Shown piece after piece: positions 41,925 through 53,109 of a stretch of 64,000 nt of DNA. The notes beneath the pieces are model-generated. The model ran no database searches. It worked only from the letters and a program-made list of their open reading frames with translations, and was not told where the DNA came from. Made by a program: the position numbers and the translations under genes. Position 1 is the stretch's first letter, and each line of letters opens with the position of its first letter. Source of the stretch: Loripinus fragilis (Eukaryota > Mollusca > Bivalvia > Lucinida > Lucinidae); the NCBI GenBank assembly GCA_964019695.1, contig OZ026515.1:43949994-44013993 (forward strand), given 5' to 3'.

Positions 41925-42279
41925 CTTGCGAAGATGCAGAGTCCCTTGAATAACTGCTGTTGAAGGTCAAGACATGAAAATTATATGGTGAAGAAAGGTC
42001 TAGAAGGCAAAAATTCTGGTGTCTAGCACTAATCTGGACCTATTTTGAAATCTGAAAAAGACAAAATTTACAGTCTGTCTTACAGGAACTGGTAGAAATC
42101 CAATATTCTGTGGTAGCTGCGTGCGGTTTGTGCACAAGAATAGCAGCAGCACCAAGCCAGAAAATGTGTTTAAGTACAGCCTATGCCTGAGCAATGCACA
42201 GTCAATTAATGGGAGACTAATGAGAGATGTTTTGGTATTAGTGATGACAAGCTTAAAGTTAGGGTTATGACACATCAGT

Positions 42280-42302
42280 GGGGGGGGGGGGGGGGGGGGG
42301 GG
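42280..42302. repeat. Poly(G) run, 23 bp
   Basis: An uninterrupted G tract inside the dead retroelement. Confidence 0.95.
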
Positions 42303-42439
42303 AGCTACGAGCTGGCTGTATTCACTTGCTGTAAGTGTGCATTTGAGGCAAGTTCTGCCAAATTCTCCAAGTTCTCACTTGCTGCCTTTTGCGGCTGTTG
42401 CCTGAGGAAAGGTGTACTGAACATGTGTGAGGAGTGATG

Positions 42440-42611
42440 TAGACTGGCTCCTGTCCTTAAAACATTTTTACCAATGTGCCATATCATATACTTGTAGCCA
42501 GTCTAATTCTGATAGCTCTGTTTTAAAACAGAGCCATCAGAGTTAGACTGCCTACAAGTATATAATATGACACATTGATGAAAAATTGGTTTAAGGACTG
42601 AAGCCAGTCTA
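42440..42611. mobile_element. 172-bp foldback MITE with perfect 9-bp target duplication
   Basis: The ends TAGACTGGCTCCTGTCCTTA and TTAAGGACTGAAGCCAGTCTA fold back along ~85 bp each. The centre is CTCTGTTTTAAAACAGAG. GGAGTGATG precedes (42431-42439) and follows (42612-42620) exactly. A 9-bp duplication suits Mutator-like elements (knowledge). It interrupts the RT remnant just before VMLHASDTW. Confidence 0.92.
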
Positions 42612-43094
42612 GGAGTGATGCTGCACGCATCAGACACATGGGCCATGAACCTTGAACTGTCTGTAACGAACAGGCCTTGATCTGCAGCAAAGTGAAGGAA
42701 GAAATTATCTCAGACCCTTCTCACAAAGCTTGGCATCCTGGTTATATATGTGGTGCTCCTTCATCAAAAGGATGGCTTAATATAGAGAACAGGACGGATT
42801 GCACAAACGTGCAAGATAATGGTGGTTGAGCAAAAGGGATCCTGAAGGCAATAGAAAAGGAAGGCAAACATCCCCTTTTTGAAGCCCCTTTTTTGGACTT
42901 GGGCTTGTCCATAACGAATGACATAGTCTCATATAAATTTTATGATTATTGGGATGATCATAATTTTGAAATAGTTAAGGACCTCAAACAGTCTTAATGA
43001 AGAATTGACCATAAAAATGGCTAGATATAAGTTTAAAAGAAAATGATATTTTTCCGTGGAAAAGGAAATTGGTCAAGCCCTTGAATTATCCCCT

Positions 43095-43535
43095 TCCTAT
43101 GGTGTATATATTTCGCAGCTTATCTATTATGCAAGAGTGTGTTCTAATGTTAATGGCTTCAACAACAAAAAACAATTTTAACCGCTAAGTTATTAAAACA
43201 AAGGTATCAATATCATAAAATTCGTAGAGCATTTTCTAAAATTCTATCACAGACACTCAGAGTTGATTGTTACTTACAATGTTGGTTTAAAAACTCTTCT
43301 GCAACAGGGCATATCAGAGCCAGTATTTTATGGTGATGTCGTTTATACATTGTAAATTCAAAATAATTGTTGGAAAGCCTATAGTTCAAAACGATAAACG
43401 TTATAAAAAAAGTTGATATCATGCAGCAGTCTGCATGTCAGGTTATAAATGCAATCACGGTTTATAGCTATGGTATCCTCTTTAATTGCACAAAAATGGG
43501 TCAGGCCTCAGACTCAAGGACGACTCTGAGGTAAT
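43095..43535 (+). pseudogene. Retroelement G C-terminal coding remnant, plus strand
   Basis: It reads PSYGVYISQLIYYARVCSN, then TAKLLKQRYQYHKIRRAFSK, FYHRHSEL, LQQGISEPVFYGDVVY, FKIIVGKP and QASDS with frameshifts in between. It matches the minus-strand remnant at 31250-31720. The ending GGTCAGGCCTCAGACTCAAG is shared, but the 3' UTR has been lost at ~43535. It is non-functional. Confidence 0.8.
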
Positions 43536-43559
43536 AGTAGAGCAGACGACTGGCAAAAA

Positions 43560-44165
43560 ATCCTCTCCTTAAGGACTTTACTGGTCAGATCGGTGCAACA
43601 TCTAGTGACATATACCAAAATGTTCGTTTGTATGTCCAGCATCAGAATCCGGTGGATGACATCGTCGCTGATGAGTACTAACAGAGTTACGGCCCTTGAA
43701 CCGTTAAACCCATTATAACAGATTATCAGAATTTTGCATACAGTTGGCAGATAGCATTGCATTTATTTCTAATAAGCATACATAATTGAAATATTTTTAT
43801 GGTTTATATGGTATTGGACTAGAAAACAACATTGAAATATAGTTTCAACATGTACGATACCTAAAGGTGTGTTTGTCCGTGTGTCTTTTTGTAAATAGTG
43901 TCAATGTAAAAGGGCAATGCTAATATTACATAAACACAATTTTTAACCATAACTTAGTTCAAAATGCAAGTTTCATCTTTTTTTTTCATCAAGGTAAGCA
44001 ACAGCATATACTCGTTTTAGGTCAAGCTTCAAATCAAGTTGTGACCTTTCTCAAGGTCAAAGGTCAAGGTCAAATAGGCATACCCCCAAATCTCAAAAAT
44101 GCGTATTTTATGTATCTGTTTATTAGTAAAAGTATAGTTTGTGCCTGTTTGAAGCTTAACTTATA
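43560..44165 (+). repeat. ~740-bp-period tandem duplication, unit 1
   Basis: ATATACCAAAATGTTCGTTT, GATGACATCGTCGCTGATGA, GTTACGGCCCTTGAACCGT, CATACAGTTGGCAGATAGCA, GTGTGTTTGTCCGTGTGTCT and AGGTCAAAGGTCAAGGTCAA all recur in order in 44300-44870. Units differ by roughly a fifth of positions by eye. Confidence 0.85.
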
Positions 44166-44299
44166 ATTACTAGTCTTACATACTTAAATTCCACATATTA
44201 TTTGCCACCAAAGGGGAATAAATACCCCCAATCAAGCGAGGCGTGAGCTATCTAACGGCCTCAGTTTGAATCACGTCAAGATGATAACCGCTTTATACT

Positions 44300-44870
44300 A
44301 CCACATACGAGTTGCCTATGAACTTTGCTGGTAAGATTGTGCTAACATCAAGCGTCATATATACCAAAATACTTGTCTGTATGTACGACTTCAGAATCCT
44401 GTTGATGACATCGTCGAAGATGAGTACTTACACAGTTACTGCCCTTGAACCGTACACACAAGTTATATAGGATTATGCATATGTTGTATACAGTTGGTCT
44501 AGAGCATTGCATTTATTCATAAGGACACGTTCATACAATATTGTTATGACTTGTATGGTATTGGTTGGAAACCAACATTTGAAATAAATTATCAGTACCA
44601 ATGATACATGTACCAAAGCTGTGTTTGTCCGTGTGTCTGTTTGCAAATAGTTTCAATGCAAAAGGAAAACGCAAACTTTTCATAAAAAATCTTTATCTAT
44701 ATTAATAAAGTTCAATTGCCATATTTTGTCATTTTGTTTCATCAAAATAAGTAATAGTCTGCACTCTTTGTATGTCAGAGTTAAAATTTGTGTTATGACC
44801 TATTTAAATGTCAAGGGTCAAGGTCAAATAGACATATTTAAAATCACAATATTCAGTATATTTTATTAGC
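44300..44870 (+). repeat. ~740-bp-period tandem duplication, unit 2
   Basis: ATATACCAAAATACTTGTCT, GATGACATCGTCGAAGATGA, GTTACTGCCCTTGAACCGT, GTATACAGTTGGTCTAGAGC, CTGTGTTTGTCCGTGTGTCT and AAGGGTCAAGGTCAAATAGA. The inter-unit spacer 44165-44300 has no recognisable content. Confidence 0.85.
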
Positions 44871-45080
44871 TCACCTGAATCATAAGCTCAAAGTGAGCTA
44901 TTGTGATCGTTGGATGTCCGTTGTCCGTCGTGCGTTGTCAACAATCGCTTCAAACGATATCTCGCCCTAAAATAATGGCTTGAATTTGATCAAATTTGGC
45001 TGACAGGAATGTCCTTATATGGCCCTCTCAAATAATTGATGAAATAGTATATCTTGATCACATGGGTAAAATAGATTTTC
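44865..45080 (+). repeat. TTAGCTCACCTGAATCATAA dispersed-repeat head
   Basis: TTAGCTCACCTGAATCATAA, AAAGTGAGCTATTGTGATCG and GTCCGTTGTCCGTCGTGCGT form an inverted GAGCT pair with a CCGT-rich patch. From general knowledge this motif heads a widespread mollusc repeat. Only one copy is in this window. Confidence 0.5.
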
Positions 45081-46065
45081 GAAAACTTTAAAAATCTTCT
45101 TGTCTGAAACCACAAGGCTGATAGCCTTGATATTTTGTGTATGATTATCTAGTAGATATTTTTCTTTTTTGTTCAAATTATGCCCATGGGGCCACAAATT
45201 GTCCCGCCTCTGGGTTCACCTGTTTTACATAGGCCGTGGGTTGGTCTGCAGAGTGTGATTGTGGTATTTCCTGACCATACTCACTTGCTTTTTTTTAAAT
45301 ATGGGAAACATCAAAAAATATTGTCTGAAACCAGTTGAGCCTTGATATAAATATGTAGCATCATCTAGTAGACCTCTACTAATTTTGTTAAAATTATGGT
45401 CCTAGGGCCAATTGTGGCCCGCTCCAGATTCACATGTTTTCCATAGGTTTATATAGGGTACACATAACAAATCTTCTTGTCTGGAACCACTTGGCATACA
45501 GCCTTGATAAATGGTATTTGTATCATCTAGTAGACCCCTCCACCAGGTTTGTTAAAATTATGCCTATGTTACCAAAATGGACCCATCCTAGGGGCCACGT
45601 GTTTTACATAGGATTTAATAGGGAAAGCATAAAAATATTGTCACATAGTTGTAGCGTCACCTTGTGCTACTTTACCAAGTTTGTTCAAATTATGGCCCTT
45701 GGTTTTATATAGTTTTTACAGCAAATATGAAAAAAAAAAATATTGTCTGAAACCACATGGCCCAACGCCATTATATTTAGTATGTAGCATCACAAAGTAG
45801 ACCTCCACTGAGTCTGTATAAATAATGGCCGTGCAGACAAAAACAAGCCGCGAAGGCTATATAGGTTTATTTAAAAAAAAAACACAAAACCCTTCTTGTT
45901 TGACCCACAAGGCCTGGAGCTGCAAAGTTTATTCAAAAATGGCTCCAACCAGGGGGATCACATGTTTTACATTGGCTTGTATTGTTAAAACATCAAAAAA
46001 TCTTCTCTGGAACCACTTAAGTTCTAGAACAATGTAGTATCGTCCAGTGGTTCTCTTTTATTATG
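45080..46065 (+). repeat. ~150-bp degenerate tandem repeat (~6 units)
   Basis: Units carry AATCTTCTTGTCTGAAACCA, GCCTTGATATT, TCATCTAGTAGACCTC, TTTGTTAAAATTATGGCCC and CACATGTTTTACATAGG. Unit heads lie near 45094, 45310, 45468, 45628, 45738, 45890 and 45990. A retroelement G tail (45232-45296) interrupts between the first two. Confidence 0.8.
45232..45296 (+). mobile_element. Retroelement family G terminal fragment (~65 bp)
   Basis: GGCCGTGGGTTGGTCTGCAG, GTGTGATTGTGGTATTTCCT and CATACTCACTTGCTTTTTT match the last 65 bp of family G. This extremely 5'-truncated insertion ends at the same 3' terminus as the longer copies. Confidence 0.8.
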
Positions 46066-46069
46066 CTTT

Positions 46070-47255
46070 ATTGATGTCACCTTTTTGGAATACAAACGCG
46101 AATAGCATCAAAGTACTGTGAGATTTCCATTATATAAACGTTGCCATTAGAGAAACATCATACATACTGTATATGCTAAATTTTCTGAGAACTGGACAGG
46201 TTCAACATAATTTTGATTGTACTGTAATCACTACCAATGACTTTAGATTCAACACATACAATATTTAGTCTACATCTTGGTGTATTATAATCTAGATCTG
46301 ATAGAAAAAATGTCAACCATTTGCAGGCCATGTTTATTTGGTGTATTTTAGAAACATGTTCTTGGAAGAAATATGAATAATTTATAACTTCAATTGCAAT
46401 AAGGTAATTGAAAGTGTTATGAAATTAAAGTACATTTATTTCTGAGTAAGAAAGACTAAAAACAGCTCATTGTTAATTATAGAGCGGAGTTTTGACGAGA
46501 AAATGTGAGTTAGTAAGGTTATCATTTGAGGTTAATGAAATAATTTGTAGGTTACAGTATGTATTGCAGGGTCGTCCTGAAAAGGATGTTTAGCAAATTA
46601 ATTTGGTTTATCTAAAGCGTTAGGGTACCTAAAACTAACAAGATACAAAAAAGCATTAGAGTTTTCCAAAGCATAGACGAAAATCTAAGCAAAGCAGGAG
46701 GATGATACATTAAATCTGTATATAGAAAACTTAAAAACTACATACTGTTTAGACTTAGAATAGTCATCATTTCTGATGAAATATGAAGCCATTAAGATTG
46801 TCAGTATATTCGTACCACATCCACTTTGTCAATGATCATTTACTCTGATTTGATGAAAGAATAAAATGCAGATACACATTTATGTTGGGTGATACAGGAA
46901 GACAAATGCAAACGTCATCAAATTATATAAAATGAAGAAATTTTCAATATTTCACCAATATTTTGGGACCATTGATTCATTTATTTATAAGGCCTATTAT
47001 ATTGATTTTTAATCTTAAACGACGCAAAAACAAGGGCAATAATGCATGTTCCATGCAGTGTTTTATATCGCTAAAGCAATACAAAAGATGCTGTAAAGAT
47101 GTGTAAAACCAAATGTCTCGTATATTTTATTGCAATCAGATCCTCAGTAAGCAAGTTATGGGAGGAAAATTTGATTATTGATCCATTTTCTTTGTGTGAG
47201 TCTTGCCATTATGGGACAACAACTCGTGGTTCAAAAAATAGAAATATGTAGCAGA
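46070..47255. other. Unassigned AT-rich stretch
   Basis: About 1.2 kb with no ORF above background, no repeat shared with the window and no RNA signature visible. Confidence 0.5.
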
Positions 47256-47258
47256 AAC

Positions 47259-47844
47259 AAAGGGGTACATGCATTAAGGGGCTTGTTTGGCCCCCTTGAG
47301 AGCAAAAAACTGAAAGTTGCTTTTTACCAATTTCATCCTAGTGTTTTGTTAGAAGAATAGCCCAAGTGTAAAATTCTGGCCTTTATTTTCCTTTTACCGG
47401 TTGCTATGGTAACCAAAATGGCTAAAAAAAATAGTCTTAAAATAGAGAAATTGCTATTTTAGGCCAAATTTGAGGCTTTTGGAGACCAATTTTTTAAGAA
47501 TAAGATATCAGCACAAGCAAATTCCAAAAAACATTTTAATATATTATGTGCCGTGATAATTCTCATCATCTGTTAAAATTTTTTTGTTGTTTTTACTTGT
47601 GCTCTATATTAATTCCTCTGTTACATGTCTCAAATTTGCTCCAAAATGGTCATTTTCCTATTTTCAGCCTATTTTGGAGGCCTTTTTTGTTATCATAGCA
47701 ACCGTAAAAGTCGAATCAATACAAGAACTTTACATTTTGGCCATTGTTCTAATAAAGTAATAAGAAGAAACTTGTGAAGAGCAAATTTTGTTTTTTGACC
47801 TCATAGGGGGGCCAAAATAGCCTCTTAATGCACGTACCCCTTTT
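47259..47844. mobile_element. 586-bp TIR element
   Basis: The left end AAAGGGGTACATGCATTAAG then GGGCTTGTTTGGCCCCC is mirrored by the right end: GGGGGCCAAAATAGCCTC then TTAATGCACGTACCCCTTT. This gives ~38-bp imperfect TIRs. Inner inverted pairs (GGTTGCTATGGTAACC / GTTATCATAGCAACC; CAAATTTGAGGC / CTCAAATTTGC) extend the symmetry. It has no ORF and no clear target duplication. Confidence 0.85.
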
Positions 47845-48320
47845 GATCTGCCGTTTGGCATAGTATTGGTTCAGGATAGATTAAATCCTATTTAGAAAAT
47901 AAGCTTTCAAATTTAACTTAATGAGCTATTATTATTTTACTGCATTTTTCCATACAAAACAATGGTAAAAATAATCAAGGGCAGTAACTCTTCCTAGATT
48001 ATCTAGATAGTTTAATACATTATAATTGTGTTTGGCATACTAAGTATATTAGCCCCAGTAAGTTTCAGGTATGAATGGTAACATATATTCAAGTTATAAG
48101 GTAAATTGTGTTTAGCCTTGCAAGAGTTATGGTTATTGGTGCCACTAGTGACCTAAAATGATTTTCTTGGGTGTGCTTGACAATCTTAAGAAAGATCGTG
48201 TAAATTCACTTGCAATACAGTTACACTGTCAGAAATTATTCTCTTCGTATTTAGGCTATAAAAATTAGGGTGATTTAGTATTATAAGACTTTTATCAATG
48301 TTAGCGTTTTCACCTCATCT
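47845..48320. other. Unassigned spacer
   Basis: About 475 bp, AT-rich, with nothing recognisable. Confidence 0.45.
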
Positions 48321-49960
48321 TATAGGTGGGTGGGGTATTTACATGCTAGTAGTTGCCCCAGAGCATTCTATTTGTAGAAATTAGAATCTAGAAACCCTAT
48401 TGACATAACTGAGGCACTGATCTTTAAATAATTATTTATTTTTAAAGACATAAATCTAGCGGGCAGTTTCTTTAGTTGAAAGTTTCTAATATATGTTTAT
48501 TCAAAGCAGCTGGGTTTTGAAATAGGATATAACTATAATATACGAAGAAAATAGTTCCAAACCCTTTTTCTCTGACTAAAACTTAATTTATTTACTCCTT
48601 CAAGTGCTGTCATGAATAGTGATGGCTATATTTATTTCCTGAATGCATTAGTTTGATTATATTCCAAAATTGACACACCCATAATCTCTCATAATATGAT
48701 CAAAATGGGTGGGGGTATATCAAGGGGACTTAACTCGGTCAAAACTCAAAATCAGCGGTGTCATCAACTGCTTCTATTTACTAAAGACTCTACATTTTTG
48801 TTTGGTACATGTACATGACACGAGATGTTAGCAAAATTTGACCAAGTTCACCCTCAAACAGCCATGAGATCTGCAGTAGTTATAGGTGGGTGGGGTATTT
48901 ACATGCTTATTATTGTCCCCAAAGCATATCCGTATACAGAAATTGGAATCTGGAAACCCTGATAACATAGATAAAGAAGTGTTCTTTAAATTCTTAGTCA
49001 TTTCTAAGGACATAACACTAATGGGCAGATTCTTAAATTGAAAGTTTCAAATATATTTTTATTCAGAGGAGTTTTGACACCAAATTTTATTTTAAAGACC
49101 ACACAAAAGTTTGAAAGCCCATTTTTTTCAAGTACCGTTATGAGCAATGATAGTTTTTTTTGCTTACTGGATGTTTCATCTCAATTATTTAACAAACTAA
49201 TGATCATAGCCTCTAATAATATGATCAAAATGGGTGGGGTAATACAAGGGGAGATAACTCGGTTAGTACTCAGAATCAGCGGTGTCATCAACTATTTCTA
49301 TTTACTAGAGGCTCTACATTTTTGCATTGTATATGTACATGTACATGACACCAGATGTTAGCAAAATATGACCAAGGTCACTCTCAAACAGCCATGAGAT
49401 CTGCAGTAGTGATAGGTGGGTGGGGTATTTACATGCTTATTATTGCTCCCAGAGCGTTCCGCATGCATAAATTGGAATCTAGAAACCCTGATAAGATAGA
49501 TAAATAAGTGTTCTTTAATTTTTTAGTCATTTCTAAGGACATACAACTAATGGGCAGATTCTTAAATTGAAAGTTTCAAATATATTTTTATTCAATGGAG
49601 TTTTAACACATAATTCAACTTTAAAAGACCAACAAAACAGTTCAAAAGCCCATTTCTCTGATCAAAACTTAACTTTTCTACTTTTTCAAGTACCGTTTTG
49701 AGTAATGATGGGTATATTTTTCTTCCGGGATGCTTCAACTCAATTATTTAACAAGCTAATGATCATAACCTCTTATAATATGATAAAAATGGGTGGGGTA
49801 ATTCAAGGGGAGATAACTTGGTTAGTACTCAGAATCAGAGGTGTCATCAACTACTTTTAAAAACTAGAGACCCCACATTTTCATTTGGTATATAACACTA
49901 GATGTTGCAAAGATCTGACCAGTAGACCCCTCTGACAGCCTTGAGATCTGCAGTACTATA
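48321..49960 (+). repeat. Three tandem copies of a ~540-bp unit
   Basis: Each unit begins TATAGGTGGGTGGGGTATTT (48321, 48881, 49411) and carries ACATGCT, AGAAACCCTATTGACATA, GGGCAGATTCTTAAATTGAA, AAGGGGAGATAACTCGGTTA, CAGCGGTGTCATCAACT and CAGCCATGAGATCTGCAGTA. Copies 2 and 3 are closest to each other. Frames such as the 107-aa one at 49038-49361 are not kept in the other copies, so it is not coding. Confidence 0.92.
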
Positions 49961-49964
49961 AAGC

Positions 49965-50340
49965 TTGGTGCCTGATGCTTGTCTTTGGCTGGGCCCACTA
50001 TAGCTCAACTTGAGGTTTTTCTTTAGATCTGACTGTCTGTGAGTCATGAGCCCTTTTCTTTGTTTCATCATAGTGTGTTAATTTGATTTGTTTCTCTGTG
50101 ATGATACATTGCATCAGTTAGGAAGCCTCTATGTGAGCTTAATATTTTTTGTACAGAATCTAGGACGAAGATTTGGTACCAGTAAAATGCATTTAAGCCC
50201 CCCCCCACAATGCTTAGGCTGTTGTAGGTTCTAAGGTTGTGGTTTTGTTGCTGTTTATTCATTGTTTATTGTTGCCTCCGTTGTGGGGGCTCTATGTGTG
50301 TTCCTTGTTTTGATATGCAATACTTTGTGTCCTAGTTTTG
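49965..50340 (+). mobile_element. Retroelement family G 3' UTR, both ends incomplete
   Basis: GGTGCCTGATGCTTGTCTTT, GGCTGGGCCCACTATAGCTC, GTGATGATACATTGCATCAG, TTTGGTACCAGTAAAATGCA and GGTTCTAAGGTTGTGG are in family order. The copy ends at ~50340 before the GTGGCTCTTCC and TATTTCC parts, so it is 3'-truncated as well. It abuts the 540-bp triplication. Confidence 0.8.
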
Positions 50341-50835
50341 TGAAAAATATCCCATGTGATAATATCAATAAGTGCCAATTTAAATTTTGTCATAATATTT
50401 CAACTGGAACTTAAAGTTACCAAAGCAAACAAGTGTCTGGAGCAATTGAATCAAACACAATTTTAGGTGCCTCTGTCTTATACATATTGAGATGTAGCTT
50501 AATATTCACGGCAACAGATCAAACAAGTGGTGACATGGCTACACTGTATGAACATCATTAGCCTTATAAAAATTGTGTGAAAACTTACATTTTAAGACAT
50601 AGACCATTAAGGAAATTAAAATAACAAAATATACCAATATAAGCCTCAGTGATAAATTATATATACAATTTTGACATGAATAAATTTTTAAAAAAAATAT
50701 AAAGAGCTCTTCTTATAAGTTTAATCAAAAAATAAATAATATCCTAGTTTAATAAAACATATTAACATAGAAATAAGAAAGAATATATTGAAATTCTGTT
50801 TTCAGACAAAAGTAACATATCCCAACATATTCAGA
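50340..50835. other. Unassigned AT-rich spacer
   Basis: About 500 bp with nothing recognisable. Confidence 0.45.
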
Positions 50836-50839
50836 CTAA

Positions 50840-50930
50840 AAGGCATGATAAAACCTTGTAAACTCAGATCACTGCTCATGAACAAGCAGTCTGATCAGGG
50901 TTTACACTGTTTTCTATTCTGACATATCAT
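50840..50930 (+). mobile_element. MITE family B hairpin remnant
   Basis: AAACTCAGATCACTGCTCAT and ACAAGCAGTCTGATCAGGGT followed by TTACACTGTTTTC form a partial family B stem. It is directly followed by the mariner-type end at 50935. Confidence 0.55.
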
Positions 50931-51000
50931 TTTACGAGGGTTGTCCCAGTAAATCGTGGACTTACACAAGACTTTGTACAAGTAACTCTATGATATTTTA

Positions 51001-51880
51001 AGGATGTGTTTATATACAAATGGGTAACATCTTGTATAAATATGGGTGGAATCGCAGTTTAGATAACAAATTTTTGAACCTTTACTTGACAGTATGTCAG
51101 CGTGAGCGGCGCACGTCAAAATATTTTCAATGAAACCCATTTAGTCCAAAAGGTAGTGTACATTCAATCAAATGTAGCTGTTGTATTTTAAGCAATGCAT
51201 TGTCACATCAACTAGGCACTATGCAAGGTAAAGTGTTGAAAATTTGAAACGTTTGTGGCCATTTGCATTGATTTTATAAAAGATTTTATATACCTACTAC
51301 ATTTCTATTTTTCAGAAAAAGCTAACTTTATGAGAACGGTACGGCGCAAAAATTAGACTTTCAATATATTTGGGCTAATTAAACACATAAAACTACGTTC
51401 TTTTAATGTTAATGCTTGGTAGAACAGTCACTATTATCGCAAAATGAATTTTGTGTAAAGTTATTTTAGTATTATCACAAAGACAAGCTCCTTTTCGTCA
51501 ATTTAACAGAACACATGCAATTTTTCTGTTAGTTATTTTAATGGTAAATATATTATCTCGTATTAAATCTAACATATCTCGCTTGGTTGTGTGCTTAACA
51601 TATCTAAACTAACTATATAGTCATTACTTGAACCAGGAAGACTTACTCAACAAATAGATGACAATATTTGTTACCATTTAAGCTTTAATAAAAAGAATAG
51701 AGTCAAAACCTTTGACCAACCCTCCTCGAAAATACAGCAAAATAATTTGCGACGTGCTCCGCATACGCTGAGACACCCTCAAGTAAAGGTTCATAACTTT
51801 GTTATCTAAACTGTGATTTCATCCATATTTGTAGAAAATGTGCCTCACATGTATATAAACATATCATACAAAGGACGTGT
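51001..51880. mobile_element. Foldback with ~120-bp inverted arms inside the mariner-bounded region
   Basis: Left arm 51001-51117 (AGGATGTGTTTATATACAAA, ATCGCAGTTTAGATAACAAA, CCTTTACTTGACAGTATGTC, GCGGCGCACGTC) is inverted at 51749-51880 (GACGTGCTCCGCATACGCTG, CAAGTAAAGGTTCATAAC, GTTATCTAAACTGTGATTTC, TATATAAACATATC). The 630-bp loop is AT-rich without an ORF. It may be the true terminal region of a nested element of the same family. Confidence 0.75.
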
Positions 51881-52454
51881 AACGGTTTTGTATTACAAAT
51901 GGCCCACTTTTACATTAAAAAATCGATTGTAAAGAAATCCCTCCAAAATATTACCAAATGATACCTAAGAGTCTCTAGTTTAATGTCCACAATTTATTTT
52001 CTTAATTAAAATGTAATTTTATGATAAATTTTGGGGTTAAATGTATGCCCTATCAACCACACTTAACACTAAGTCTATGGTAAAACCAAACACCCTCGTG
52101 TACTTCGTGGCTCAATTACATACATGTCCACATGCGGAACCGGATAAAACTATTTCTCATTCTATTGTGCATATATTATTACACCATAAAATGGTAACTG
52201 AGCCGGTTCCGCATGTGGCAAATACTGTAAAAAGACTTTTTCTGCAAATTTTATCCTGAAATGTACTATTCAGTTCATACTTATCAAAGCACTGAGAGTA
52301 CTAAAATCACTGGAGAGACGTAAGATTCCCGTACAAAAAAGGAATGCAATGTGCATATTAGTAAGCTCGTATCAATATTATTTCTTACAAACAGTCCTCG
52401 GATATATTGCGTTTGAAAAGCAAATACAACAACATTTCAGTAAATGCGAGTCTT

Positions 52455-52459
<5 letters not shown>

Positions 52460-52494
<35 letters not shown>
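52460..52494. repeat. (GA)n microsatellite
   Basis: About 17 uninterrupted GA units followed by a purine-rich AGAGGAGAGAGAAGG tail. Confidence 0.97.
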
Positions 52495-52496
<2 letters not shown>

Positions 52497-52829
52497 AGAG
52501 GAGAGAGAAGGTGCAAGGAGAGAGTTTGATGTGCCCCCTTCTTTAACTGATGCATAGATTTCTGGAGACAGTTCTTTGGTACAATCTGCTTTTAAAAAGA
52601 CAGCTCACCGCCACTTTTGTTTTGGCATGGCCCATTGCTTTGAATTAAGATTGTCAAAAATGGCAAATGATGTGATCATTCTTTGGAGCATGAGGAAAAA
52701 ATAATCAATTGTTGGTATTCTCAAATTACAGGGCAGACACTGTTTAATATGGCCATACTAGAGTAGTTAGGAATGGAAAGTATATAACATTAGATAGAGT
52801 TGTCCCCCCACCCACTTAAAAGAGTTATG

Positions 52830-53105
52830 TGACGCTGGTAATCTTGGAATTAAGGTCAATTTCACCGAATTCTAGTCATTCATTAAGGTCTTCCCAATGA
52901 GTTATCTGTGTCAGTTTGGTAAAAATCTGGTCATTGGTTAGGAAGATAGAGTACAGACAAGCCCTCTTTATATATGTCTCTGGTGACCTTGTAAATAAGG
53001 TTGAGGTCACCAAAATCTTATAATTCGTTTTGGCTGTCCCAGATAAGTATCTGTGCAAGTTTTGATGAAATTCATCTAGCGGTTCATAAGGTAGAGCAAA
53101 ACGCT
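52830..53105 (+). repeat. AGGTCA-type 150-bp repeat, two units
   Basis: ATTAAGGTCAATTTCACCGA, ATCTGTGTCAGTTTGGTAAA, TGGTGACCTTGTAAATAAGG, TTGAGGTCACCAAAATCTTA and GGTTCATAAGGTAGAGC follow the unit order of the repeat at 7400-8290, 45 kb away. Confidence 0.75.
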
Positions 53106-53109
53106 ACTT

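Larger units (their letters stand above)
41783..42870 (+). pseudogene. Second non-LTR reverse transcriptase remnant with YADD motif
   Basis: The plus strand reads SSWEFLTCCPWKLLYADD followed by IMITAES: the catalytic YADD box of reverse transcriptase. Further along come EDAESLE, a FTVCLTGTGRNPIFCGSC / VHKNSSS block (a degraded Cys/His finger known downstream of RT in many animal LINEs) and VMLHASDTWAMN. Hairpins at 41859-41924 and 42440-42611 interrupt it, and stops and frameshifts abound. It is unlike the remnant at 39.7 kb, so a different element. It is dead. Confidence 0.85.

Noticed and set aside
41783..42870. Functional reverse transcriptase gene
   Set aside because: The YADD box is real, but there are multiple stops, frameshifts, a 23-bp G run and two hairpin insertions in about 1.1 kb.
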